Origin: Billgrantia sulfidoxydans
GTDB taxonomy: Bacteria; Pseudomonadota; Gammaproteobacteria; Pseudomonadales; Halomonadaceae
Length of the DNA: 64,000 bases
Reading direction: 5' to 3'
Assembly: GCF_017868775.1 (NCBI RefSeq)
Contig: NZ_CP053381.1
Coordinates: 124,001 to 188,000, forward strand
Positions 33,037-41,259 of the stretch are shown here, one piece after another (position 1 is the stretch's first letter; the number at the start of each line of letters is the position of its first letter). A program made the translations under genes and the position numbers. Under the pieces are notes generated by a model. That model saw only the letters and a list, made by a program, of their open reading frames with translations, searched no databases and was not told the origin of the DNA.

Positions 33037-35148
33037 ATGAGTACTTCCACCAAGGCCGTCAAGACATCCCACGAGGTGCCTATGCAAGCGCCCTCACGCG
33101 ATATCTGGGACTCCAAGTATCGCCTCAAGGATCGTCATGGACGCCCCGTCGACAAGGACGTGGCAGCGACCTGGGACCGCGTCGCGCGCGCCCTGGCCGC
33201 GGTGGAAGGCGACAAGGCCGAGGAGTGGCTGCCCAAGTTCCGCTGGGCGCTGGAGAACGGCGCCATTCCCGCCGGGCGCATCATGTCCAATGCCGGCGCC
33301 GAGGACTACAAGCCGGCGGTGAGCCTGATCAACTGCACCGTCTCGCGCACCATTCGCGACTCCATGCACGACATCCTCTCCTCGGTGGTGGATGCCGGCA
33401 TGACCCTCAAGGCGGGCTGCGGCATCGGCTACGAGTTCTCCACCCTGCGCCACAAGGGCGCCTTCGTGTTCGGTGCCGGCGCCGGCACCAACGGCCCGCT
33501 GGCGTTCATGGATATCTACGACAAGATGTGCTTCACGGTGGCTTCGGCGGGCGGTCGCCGCGGCGCGCAGATGGGCACCTTCGACGTCGGCCACCCCGAC
33601 GTGCGCAGCTTCATCGAGGCCAAGCGCGAGGCGGGGCGCCTGCGTCAGTTCAACCTCAGCCTGCTGATCACCGACGAGTTCATGGAAGCGGTGAAGAACG
33701 ACGCCGACTGGCCGCTGGCCTTCCCGCTGCACGCCGGCGAGAAGGATGACGTCAAGCCCGAGGACCTGATCTACCGCGACTGGCCGGTGATCGAGGACGA
33801 CTACACCGTCGACGCCGAGGGCCGCGTGGCCTGTCGCGTCGTCGAGGTAATCAAGGCACGTGAGCTGTGGGACACCATCATGCGTTCCACCTACGACTTT
33901 GCCGAGCCGGGCTTCATCCTGATCGATCAGGTCAACCGCATGAACAACAACTGGTTCTGCGAGGAGATCCGCGCCACCAACCCCTGCGGCGAGCAGCCCC
34001 TGCCGCCGGAGGGCGCCTGCCTGCTCGGCTCGGTCAATCTGACCCGCTTCGTCATCGACCCCTTCGGCAAGAAGCCGCGCTTCGACTGGGAGCGCTACCG
34101 CCAGGTGGTGGCGATCTTCACCCGCATGCTCGACAACGTGGTCGAGATCAGCGGCCTGCCGCTCGAGGGCCAGCGCCGCGAGATCGAGGCCAAGCGGCGT
34201 CACGGCATGGGTTTCCTCGGTCTCGGTTCGACCCTGACCATGCTCAAGATCCCCTACGGCTCGCCGGAGTCGCTGGCCTTCACCGAGGAAGTGAGCCGCA
34301 ACCTGGCCCTCGAGGGCTGGAAGCAGGCGCTGGAGCTCTCCCGCGAGAAGGGCATGGCGCCGATACTCGCCGAGGACTTCGAGATCACGCCGAAGATGAT
34401 GCGCGAGCGCCCGGAGCTGGCGAAGGACGGCTACGAGATCGGCGACAAGGTGCCGGGGCGCATCCTGCACGCCCGCTACAGCCGCTACATGCAGAAGGTC
34501 GCCGAGGTGGAGCCGGAGCTGGTCGCGGCGCTCGCCGAACACGGCGCGCGCTTCACCCACCACAGCTCCATCGCGCCGACCGGCACCATCTCACTGTCGC
34601 TGGGCAACAACGCCTCCAACGGCATCGAGCCGTCGTTCTCGCACCGCTACTTCCGCAACGTGATCCAGTCGGGCAAGAAGACCAAGGAGCAGGTTGAGGT
34701 GGTGTCGTTCGAACTGGCGGCCTACCGCCACTTCATCGCCAGCGACGCGGTGGAGAGCGATCTGCCGGATTATTTCATCACCGCCGACGCGGTCAGCCCC
34801 AAGCAGCACGTGGCGGTACAGGCGGCGGCCCAGGTGTGGGTCGACTCGGCCATCTCCAAGACGGTCAACGTGCCCACCGAGTTCCCCTTCGAGCAGTTCA
34901 AGGACCTCTACCTGGACGCCTACGAGAGCAAGCTCAAGGGCTGCACCACCTTCCGCTTCAACCCCGAGGCGTTCCAGGGCGTGCTGGTGCGCGAGGACGA
35001 TCTCAAGAACACCACCTACGTGTTCGAGCTGGAGAACGGCGAGACGCTGGAACTCAAGGGCGACGAGAAGGTGGTCTACGACGGCGAGGAGCACAACGCG
35101 GCCAACCTCTATGACGCACTGAAAGAGGGTACCTATGGAAAGTGGTAG
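33037..35148 (+). CDS. nrdJ: Class II (B12-dependent) ribonucleotide reductase, large part NrdJa
   Basis: Adenosylcobalamin-dependent ribonucleotide reductase that makes deoxynucleotides with or without oxygen. The 703-residue chain has the SLINCTVS region (redox Cys near residue 100), the active site NPCGEQPLPPEGACLLGSVNL (in part: NPCGEQPLPPEGACLL; radical Cys and Glu near residue 312), HHSSIAPTGTISL, and the C-terminal KGCTTFRF motif. It lacks the usual C-terminal Zn/redox segment, which is supplied by the separate nrdJb next door, as in Pseudomonas aeruginosa NrdJa/NrdJb. A TGGAG site precedes ATG 33037; an internal ATG at 33082 is an alternative. Confidence 0.93.
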   Translation: MSTSTKAVKTSHEVPMQAPSRDIWDSKYRLKDRHGRPVDKDVAATWDRVARALAAVEGDKAEEWLPKFRWALENGAIPAGRIMSNAGAEDYKPAVSLINCTVSRTIRDSMHDILSSVVDAGMTLKAGCGIGYEFSTLRHKGAFVFGAGAGTNGPLAFMDIYDKMCFTVASAGGRRGAQMGTFDVGHPDVRSFIEAKREAGRLRQFNLSLLITDEFMEAVKNDADWPLAFPLHAGEKDDVKPEDLIYRDWPVIEDDYTVDAEGRVACRVVEVIKARELWDTIMRSTYDFAEPGFILIDQVNRMNNNWFCEEIRATNPCGEQPLPPEGACLLGSVNLTRFVIDPFGKKPRFDWERYRQVVAIFTRMLDNVVEISGLPLEGQRREIEAKRRHGMGFLGLGSTLTMLKIPYGSPESLAFTEEVSRNLALEGWKQALELSREKGMAPILAEDFEITPKMMRERPELAKDGYEIGDKVPGRILHARYSRYMQKVAEVEPELVAALAEHGARFTHHSSIAPTGTISLSLGNNASNGIEPSFSHRYFRNVIQSGKKTKEQVEVVSFELAAYRHFIASDAVESDLPDYFITADAVSPKQHVAVQAAAQVWVDSAISKTVNVPTEFPFEQFKDLYLDAYESKLKGCTTFRFNPEAFQGVLVREDDLKNTTYVFELENGETLELKGDEKVVYDGEEHNAANLYDALKEGTYGKW

Positions 35149-35199
35149 CCGCTCGATCCGTTTCCGCGTCGTGAAGACAAGTATTGAAGGAGCCTGCTG

Positions 35200-35955
35200 A
35201 TGGCCGTCGAAATCAAGTCCAAGATCGTTTCCTACAGCGTCAAGAAGGCGGTGGAAGCGCCGCCGCTGGCCGACGAGAACCCGCTCACGGTACGCATCCC
35301 CTCGCGCCCCGAGGGCACCCTCGAGGCCGTCTCAGAGAAGATCTCCTACGTCGGCGCCGAGGGCCGCAAGAAGGTCTACCTGTTGGTCTCCTTCATGCCG
35401 GTGGAGGGCGTGCTCGACGGCAAGCGCGTGGTGATCGAGCGCCCGGTGGAGTTCTTCTTCCCCTCCGGCCAGCTCTCCAGCGAACACCAGTGGATCACCG
35501 CCACCATGCGCAGCCTGTCGCTGGCCGCCCGCGGCGGCTACGTCACCCAGGCGGTGGCCGACCTGCGCAAGGTGGCCTGGGACAAGGGCCTGGTGCGCTG
35601 CGGCATGAACCGCTGGGGCAAGCCGATGTTCCACGACTCCGAGGTGGCGGCCATCGCCTGGTCGATTCAGCAGATCCTCTACCGCCGCGGCTTCCTCGAC
35701 CAGGACGGCAACCAGGTGCCGGCGGAGGAGCTGGTGAGTCGCTACGCCCATCGCCTGGCGCACGGCCACCCCTGGCAGCCACCGACGCCGGAAGAGGAAG
35801 CCAAGGCCGAGCAACAGGCCAAGGCGGCAGTCGCCGACGAGAAGGGCGACGGCCCCACCGTGGTGGGGCACTGCCCGGAGTGTCGCGGCGAGCTGATCAT
35901 GATGGATGGCTGCCCGACATGCTATGCGGGCTGTGGCTGGTCCAAATGCGGGTAG
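35200..35955 (+). CDS. Class II ribonucleotide reductase, C-terminal part NrdJb
   Basis: A 251-residue protein equivalent to the C-terminal region of one-piece NrdJ. The N-terminal half has the VRIPSRPEGTLEAV and TATMRSLSLAARGGYV stretches (about residues 30-120), followed by the KGLVRCG and RWGKPMFHDSEVAAIAWSIQ motifs. A charged linker leads to the C-terminal cysteine cluster CPECRG...DGCPTCYAGCGWSKCG, which reduces the active site. A GAAGGAG site lies before the ATG, 51 bp after nrdJa. Both parts are intact, so this is a true split gene and not a frameshift. Confidence 0.9.
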   Translation: MAVEIKSKIVSYSVKKAVEAPPLADENPLTVRIPSRPEGTLEAVSEKISYVGAEGRKKVYLLVSFMPVEGVLDGKRVVIERPVEFFFPSGQLSSEHQWITATMRSLSLAARGGYVTQAVADLRKVAWDKGLVRCGMNRWGKPMFHDSEVAAIAWSIQQILYRRGFLDQDGNQVPAEELVSRYAHRLAHGHPWQPPTPEEEAKAEQQAKAAVADEKGDGPTVVGHCPECRGELIMMDGCPTCYAGCGWSKCG

Positions 35956-36000
35956 GTTAGGCGGAAAACTGGCTGCGCTCGGCCATACAACACCACCCAC

Positions 36001-36025
36001 CGAAGCCGGACTTGGTCCGGCTTCG
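36001..36025. terminator. Hairpin terminator between nrdJb and deoR
   Basis: CGAAGCCGGA (36001-36010) pairs perfectly with TCCGGCTTCG (36016-36025) around a 5-base loop. It lies 45 bp after nrdJb and 13 bp from the end of the convergent deoR, and can serve both strands. Only a short mixed T stretch (TCGTCGTGT) follows. Confidence 0.65.
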
Positions 36026-36037
36026 TCGTGTCCGGGG

Positions 36038-36793
36038 TCAGGCGGCGACGATCCTGGGGCCGCCGTTGGCCTGCGGCAGTGCCATGTCGCCGTCGGTGAT
36101 CACCACGTCGAAGTCGTCGAGGCGGGCGAAGTAGGCGGGGCGCACCTGGCCGATCTTGCTCTCGTCGACCACCAGCAGGCGTTGCTCGGCGCAGGCGATG
36201 GCGGCCTGCTTGGGGGTCACCTCGTGGAAATGGAAGCAGCTCACGCCGCGTTCGGCGTGCACCCCGGCGGCGGAGAGAAAAGCGCGGTTGATGCCCAGGC
36301 GCTTGATCGCCGCGTTCATGTCGTCGCTGCCGAAGGACTGCGAGCTGGCATGATAGAGGCCACCGAGAAGCACCAGGCGGACCTCGGGCATCCGGCTGAC
36401 CGCGTTGGCCACGTTGAGGGCATAGGTCACCACGGTGAGCCGCTCATGGGCGGCAAGCTGGCTCACCAGGGGGAGCAGGGTGGTGCCGCAGTCGATGAAC
36501 AGGGTATCGCCGTCGGCGATGAAGCCGGCGGCGCGCTCGCAGAGTCGTCGCTTGGCCGGGGCGTGGGCGTCCTTCTGCACGTCGACGTCGTAGACCGGGC
36601 CATGGTGCGGGTGGCTGGCCATCACCAGGCGTCCGCCGAGCAGGCTCATGGCGCCGTCGCTCGCGGCCAGGTCGCGGCGGATGGTCATTTCTGAGACGCC
36701 GCAGAGGCGGGCGGCCTCGCGAAGATGGAGGGTACCGCTGACGGCGAGCGCCTGTTGCAGTCGGGCCAGGCGCATGGCGCTGCGGTCGTTCAT
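36038..36793 (-). CDS. deoR: DeoR, repressor of nucleoside catabolism
   Basis: A 251-residue DeoR/GlpR-family repressor. The N-terminal winged helix LHLREAARLCGVSEMTIRRDL (in part: LCGVSEMTIRRDL) and the C-terminal sugar-phosphate domain with FIDCGTTL near residue 96 and SAAGVHAERGVSCF near 178 are closer to E. coli DeoR itself than to GlpR-type paralogues, including LVVDESKIGQVRPA. E. coli DeoR responds to deoxyribose 5-phosphate. A matching operator (TGTTA-N6-TAACA) lies upstream of the deo operon 22 kb away. No copy of that operator is seen before deoR. Confidence 0.88.
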   Translation of the reverse strand: MNDRSAMRLARLQQALAVSGTLHLREAARLCGVSEMTIRRDLAASDGAMSLLGGRLVMASHPHHGPVYDVDVQKDAHAPAKRRLCERAAGFIADGDTLFIDCGTTLLPLVSQLAAHERLTVVTYALNVANAVSRMPEVRLVLLGGLYHASSQSFGSDDMNAAIKRLGINRAFLSAAGVHAERGVSCFHFHEVTPKQAAIACAEQRLLVVDESKIGQVRPAYFARLDDFDVVITDGDMALPQANGGPRIVAA

Positions 36794-36943
36794 TCGCTGC
36801 TCCCACCTTAGTCACTGATTCGAAGATTGCTTTGGCCGACCTATGCTGAGCCAAGCGATGGCGTTTTTCCACTCCGGCAAGCCGGGCGCTATGCTTGTGC
36901 TGCAAGGCTTCCCATGCCCGTTCATGTCGAGTGTACTACGTCC

Positions 36944-37381
36944 ATGATTCGCTCCATCCTGGTCGTTTGCCGAGGCAACATCTGTCGCAGCCCCGTGGCC
37001 GCAGCGATGCTCCAGCAGCGCTTGCCCCATTGTCGTGTGAGTTCGGCTGGGCTGACCGCACTGGTCGGCCAGGGCGTCGAGCCCAGTGCGCGTGCGCTGG
37101 CCGAGGCCGCCGGGCTCGACGTCTCCCGGCACCTGGCCCGGCAGCTCGATGCCCGCTACCTCACGCAAGCCGACCTGATCCTGGTCATGAGCGACGAGCA
37201 ACGGCGCCTGATCGGCGATCGCTGGCCCCAGGCAGTCGGCAAGGTCATGCGCCTGGGTCACTGGCTGGAACACGGTCGAGGCTGCGACATCCCCGATCCT
37301 TATCGACGTTCTCCGGATGCGTTCCAGTGGACGCACCAGCTGCTCGATGCGGCCAGCAGTGAATGGGCGCAACGGCTGTAA
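36944..37381 (+). CDS. wzb: Low-molecular-weight protein tyrosine phosphatase (Wzb/Etp type)
   Basis: A 145-residue cytoplasmic phosphatase that dephosphorylates the Wzc tyrosine kinase. The P-loop VCRGNICRSP near residue 8 has the C-x5-R-S signature and the general-acid loop is IPDPYRRS near residue 118. The ATG at 36944 puts the P-loop at the usual distance from the N-terminus; upstream frame sequence is not family-like. Unlike most capsule loci, where wzb lies between wza and wzc, it stands about 400 bp before wza, outside the ops leader. Confidence 0.9.
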   Translation: MIRSILVVCRGNICRSPVAAAMLQQRLPHCRVSSAGLTALVGQGVEPSARALAEAAGLDVSRHLARQLDARYLTQADLILVMSDEQRRLIGDRWPQAVGKVMRLGHWLEHGRGCDIPDPYRRSPDAFQWTHQLLDAASSEWAQRL

Positions 37382-37738
37382 GCTGCTGGAGCCGTGTCCA
37401 CGGCTGATATCCAACCTTCTGTTGTACTTCCGTAGTTGGAGCTTTCGCTCCGGCGAAGGGCAACTCCGCCTCATTTTCCTACCTGATTTTTCCCATACGT
37501 CCTGACCGATTTTTGCTGCCTTTCGTGAGCGCCTGTTTTCCGCCGATTTTCAGCACGAGGCTGAGCCAAAAACCATCTGGTGACGCCGAAACACCAATGT
37601 AACCTGAATGTATCCTCGGCTTCATCATATCGTCACAGTCGATGTATCCGTAATGTTACAAAATGTAATTGCGGGTCGAGACGATGAACCGGATAAGAAA
37701 AATGAAACGGCTCACGGATGACTTGACAGAGAATCCGG

Positions 37739-37751
37739 GGCGGTAGCGTGC
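37739..37751 (+). promoter_or_regulatory. ops element (RfaH recruitment) in the exopolysaccharide leader
   Basis: GGCGGTAGCGTGC is an exact match to the ops/JUMPStart core that pauses RNA polymerase and recruits RfaH, followed by TTTT. It lies 27 bp before the Wza start, in the 397-bp gap 37382-37778, and on the coding strand. The rest of that gap holds a GCCGTG/CACGGC hairpin at 37390-37405 after the phosphatase gene and an AT-rich stretch near 37590-37670. Confidence 0.88.
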
Positions 37752-37778
37752 TTTTGGGATCCCGTGGGGGATGAAATA

Positions 37779-38960
37779 ATGACAACGTTAGCAGAAGACA
37801 ACAAAGCGACTTGGGCATTCGGGAAGACAAAAGGTTGGCCCCGGCTGGCAGGGACGGCGCGACTCACCGTTTCCCTTGTCCTGCTGCTCGTATTGCTCGT
37901 GTCGGCCGGGTGCGCCTTTGCTCCGGGGGGGCATATCGATGAGAGCCGGCTCGACGAGTCACTCGACTCTCGTGTCGACATCGAACCGATCACGCCTGAG
38001 CTGGTGATGGGCATGCGAATGGTCGAGCCTGCCTCGCGCCCGCTGCCCCCGGAGCTTGAGCGCGAACTCCAGCAGTACGAATATCGCCTCGGCCCGGGCG
38101 ACGTGGTCAGCGTCATCGTCTACGACCACCCGGAACTCACCATTCCCGGGGGGAGTGAGCGTTCGGCGGCGGAAACCGGCAACCGGGTGCGGCCTGACGG
38201 CACCATGTTCTATCCCTACGTGGGACGGGTCCAGGTGGCCGGCATGACGCTGGAGGAGCTGCGCGGCCTGCTCACCCAGAGACTCTCACAGGTGATTACC
38301 GACCCCCAGGTGGAAGTAGGCGTCGCCGCCTTCCGCTCGCAGAAGGTCTATGTCAGCGGTGCGGTGGAGCGGCCGGGCGCCCAGCCGCTCACCATCGTGC
38401 CGCTGACCGTACTCGATGCCCTCAGCGAGGCCGGCGGGGCACGTAACAACGCCGACTGGCACAACGTCATCCTTACCCGGGATGGTCGCGAGGAGCGTCT
38501 CTCGCTCTTCGCCATGCTGCAACAGGGCGACCTGACCCAGAACCGGCTGCTGCGCGACGGCGATCTGCTGCACGTGCCCTCTTCCGAGAACCAGAACGTG
38601 GTCGTGCTCGGCCAGGTACTGAGGCCCGGCGCCATACCCCTGGGCAACGAGCGCCTGTCGCTGACCGACGCCCTGGCCCGTGCCGGCGGCGTCAACGAGA
38701 GCCGTGCACAGCCCTCCGGCATCTTCGTGGTGCGCGGCAACCCGCCGGAGAGCGAGAAGCTGGCCACGGTGTATCAGCTCGATATCAGCGATGCGACTCG
38801 CCTGATGCTGGGCACGCGATTCCCGCTCAATCCCCAGGATGTGGTCTATGTCACTTCCGCTCCACTGGCGCGCTGGAACAACGTGATCTCGCTGCTGCTG
38901 CCTTCGGTTACGCTGCCGGGTGATGCCGCCAGGTCCGTCGACAGGGTGGGTGATATTTGA
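37779..38960 (+). CDS. wza: Wza-type outer-membrane polysaccharide export lipoprotein
   Basis: A 393-residue lipoprotein of the OPX family that forms the outer-membrane channel for capsule or exopolysaccharide. The signal peptide ends in a lipobox (VSAGC near residue 45) after an unusually long charged N-terminal stretch. The Poly_export domain starts at YRLGPGDVVSVIVYDHPEL near residue 102 (in part: LGPGDVVSVIVYDHPEL), followed by SLBB repeats (VYVSGAVERPGAQPL, VVVLGQVLRPGAIPL). The ATG at 37779 is preferred to a GTG at 37764. It is the first gene of the long operon, directly after the ops element. Confidence 0.92.
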   Translation: MTTLAEDNKATWAFGKTKGWPRLAGTARLTVSLVLLLVLLVSAGCAFAPGGHIDESRLDESLDSRVDIEPITPELVMGMRMVEPASRPLPPELERELQQYEYRLGPGDVVSVIVYDHPELTIPGGSERSAAETGNRVRPDGTMFYPYVGRVQVAGMTLEELRGLLTQRLSQVITDPQVEVGVAAFRSQKVYVSGAVERPGAQPLTIVPLTVLDALSEAGGARNNADWHNVILTRDGREERLSLFAMLQQGDLTQNRLLRDGDLLHVPSSENQNVVVLGQVLRPGAIPLGNERLSLTDALARAGGVNESRAQPSGIFVVRGNPPESEKLATVYQLDISDATRLMLGTRFPLNPQDVVYVTSAPLARWNNVISLLLPSVTLPGDAARSVDRVGDI

Positions 38961-38997
38961 AAGGCATGGCTCATTTACGCCTGAAGAGGTCTTGGAT

Positions 38998-41253
38998 ATG
39001 ACCATATTTCCCAACCCACCTTCTTCCGCCCAGGCGCCTGCAGAGAGCAACGATATCAGCCTGAGGAAGCTGCTCGACATGCTCGTCGAGAAGAAATTCC
39101 TCATTGTTGGCATCACCGTTCTCTTCATGCTGGTGGGTTATTTCTACTCCAGTTCCCAACCGCGTATCTACCAATCCGATGCGCTGGTCCAGATCGAGAA
39201 CCGGGGAGCCATGCTGGGCCTGCTGGAGACCTTGGCCGTAGGCGATCAGGTGAGCAACCCGACCACGGCCGAGCTGGAAATACTCAAGTCGCGCATGGTC
39301 ATGGGGGCCACCGTGGACCGCCTCGACCTGGCGATCGACATCGCACCGCGGCGGCTGCCCTGGGTAGGGGATTTCCTGGTCCATCACGGCCTCCAGCACG
39401 CCTGGTTCGAGCGCCTGGTGCCGAATTTCGTGCTCGGCTGGCTACCCGGCCCGGCCGGTGTCGAAGGCTCCCCCTTCGTATGGGCGGGAGAGACGCTGCG
39501 GGTCGCGCGCTTCGAGGTGCCGTTGGAGCGAGAGGGCATGGGGCACACGCTGCGGGTGACCGGCGAAGGGGACTATGAGCTGTTACTGGCGGGGGAACTT
39601 GTGCTGGTCGGTCGAGTCGGGGAGACCGTCAGCAGCGAAACGGGGTACCGCCTCTTCGTCAGCCAGCTCGATGCGCACGTCGGCGCCGAGTTCGGGCTCA
39701 GACGCGTGTCGCGGCTCAAGGCGATAGGCCAGCTCCAGGGGCGTTTCACCATCCTGCCCCAGGGCAAGGACTCGGGGGTCTATCAGCTGTTGCTGGACGG
39801 CACCGATCCCGAGCTGACCCAGCAGACCCTGGATACCCTCACCGGGGTGTTCCTGACCCAGAACGTGCAGCGGCAGTCGGAGGAGGCCGAGCAGCAGTTG
39901 GCCTTTCTCGACGAGCAGATCCCTCAGGTCAACGAACAGCTGACCGAGGCCGAAAATCTGCTCAACGAGTATCGTGCCCAGCGCGACTCGGTGGACCTCA
40001 CCTTCGAGACGCAGAACCTGCTCAACCGCCTGGTAGCGGTGGAGAACCAGCTCACCGAGCTGGCCCTGGCCGAGGCGGACCTGGCCCAGCGCTTCCGCCC
40101 GACCCATCCCAACTACCAATCGCTGCTGCGCCAGCGTGCGCAGCTGCAGGCCGAACAGGAGCGCATCAACGGCCTGGTGGGCGACCTGCCCGAAACCCAG
40201 CAGGAGGTGCTGCGGCTGACCCGCGACACCCAGGTCAACCAGCAGGTCTACGTCCAGCTGCTCAACCAGCGCCAGGAGATGCGTCTGCTCAAGGCCGGCA
40301 CCGTGGGCAACGTGCGTATCCTCGATGACGCCGTGATGCGGAGCGGCACGATTGCGCCGCGGATCGCCTTGATCACGCTGGTCAGTGGCATGATCGGGGC
40401 GCTGTTGGCGGCGCTGGGGGTCATCCTGCGCTTGCTGCTCAGCCGGGCGATCAAGAGCCCCGACCAGCTCGAGGAGATCGGCCTGCCGGTCTATGCCACC
40501 CTGCCCGACTCGGCGGAGCAGACCAGACTGACGCGGCGCGTCCGCCCTGCCGGCCTCAAGGCGACCCAGGAGGTCTTCCGCGGCCTGCTGGCCCTGGAGC
40601 AGCCCGAGGAGGTCGCCGTCGAGGCCCTGCGCAGCCTGCGCACCAGCCTCTACTTCGCCATGCTGGAAGCGGGCAACAATCGGCTGATGATCGCCGGGGC
40701 CGGGCCCGGGGTCGGCAAGAGCTTCATTGCCGCCAACCTGGCTGCGGTCTGTGCCCAGGCCGGGCAGCGGGTGCTGCTGATCGACGCCGACATGCGGCGC
40801 GGCTGCCTCCACCATGCATTCCGTGACAAGGGCGTGCCGGGACTGTCGGAGCTGCTCGCCCAGCGTATCGAACTCGACGAGGCGATCCGTGAAAGCGAGA
40901 TTGAGGGGCTGCACTACGTGTCGCGTGGCACGCGCCCGCCCAACCCCTCGGAGCTGCTGATGCAGCGCAGCTTCCATGGCTTCCTGCAATCGGTCAGTGC
41001 GCGCTACGACCTGGTGATCATCGACACCCCGCCGGTGCTGGCGGTCACCGACGCCGCCGTGGTCGGCAAGCTGGCCGCCACCAGCCTGATGGTGGTGCGC
41101 TTCGGCGTCAATCCGCCGGCCGAGATCAAGGCCGCCAAGCGGCGTCTGGAAAGCGCCGGGGTGCGGCTCAAGGGCGCCATCCTCAATGGCCTGGAGCGTT
41201 CGACGAGCAGCCATTACGGACATTACGGCAATTATCTCTACGCCTACCGGTGA
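38998..41253 (+). CDS. wzc: Wzc-type polysaccharide co-polymerase with BY tyrosine kinase
   Basis: A 751-residue inner-membrane protein controlling chain length and export. Two membrane helices near residues 36-56 and 455-480 flank a periplasmic Wzz domain with coiled coils (about 300-410). The cytoplasmic BY-kinase has Walker A GPGVGKS (about 568), Walker A' LLIDADMR (about 594) and Walker B VIIDTPPVL (about 672). The C-terminus is a tyrosine cluster (HYGHYGNYLYAYR) for autophosphorylation. The ATG at 38998 has a GAAGAGG site. Cognate phosphatase: the gene at 36944. Confidence 0.94.
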   Translation: MTIFPNPPSSAQAPAESNDISLRKLLDMLVEKKFLIVGITVLFMLVGYFYSSSQPRIYQSDALVQIENRGAMLGLLETLAVGDQVSNPTTAELEILKSRMVMGATVDRLDLAIDIAPRRLPWVGDFLVHHGLQHAWFERLVPNFVLGWLPGPAGVEGSPFVWAGETLRVARFEVPLEREGMGHTLRVTGEGDYELLLAGELVLVGRVGETVSSETGYRLFVSQLDAHVGAEFGLRRVSRLKAIGQLQGRFTILPQGKDSGVYQLLLDGTDPELTQQTLDTLTGVFLTQNVQRQSEEAEQQLAFLDEQIPQVNEQLTEAENLLNEYRAQRDSVDLTFETQNLLNRLVAVENQLTELALAEADLAQRFRPTHPNYQSLLRQRAQLQAEQERINGLVGDLPETQQEVLRLTRDTQVNQQVYVQLLNQRQEMRLLKAGTVGNVRILDDAVMRSGTIAPRIALITLVSGMIGALLAALGVILRLLLSRAIKSPDQLEEIGLPVYATLPDSAEQTRLTRRVRPAGLKATQEVFRGLLALEQPEEVAVEALRSLRTSLYFAMLEAGNNRLMIAGAGPGVGKSFIAANLAAVCAQAGQRVLLIDADMRRGCLHHAFRDKGVPGLSELLAQRIELDEAIRESEIEGLHYVSRGTRPPNPSELLMQRSFHGFLQSVSARYDLVIIDTPPVLAVTDAAVVGKLAATSLMVVRFGVNPPAEIKAAKRRLESAGVRLKGAILNGLERSTSSHYGHYGNYLYAYR

Positions 41254-41259
41254 CAAGGT

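Noticed and set aside
33037..35955. nrdJ broken by a frameshift into two pieces
   Set aside because: There is a 51-bp gap with a good ribosome site and ATG before the second part, and the same split is known as NrdJa/NrdJb in Pseudomonas.
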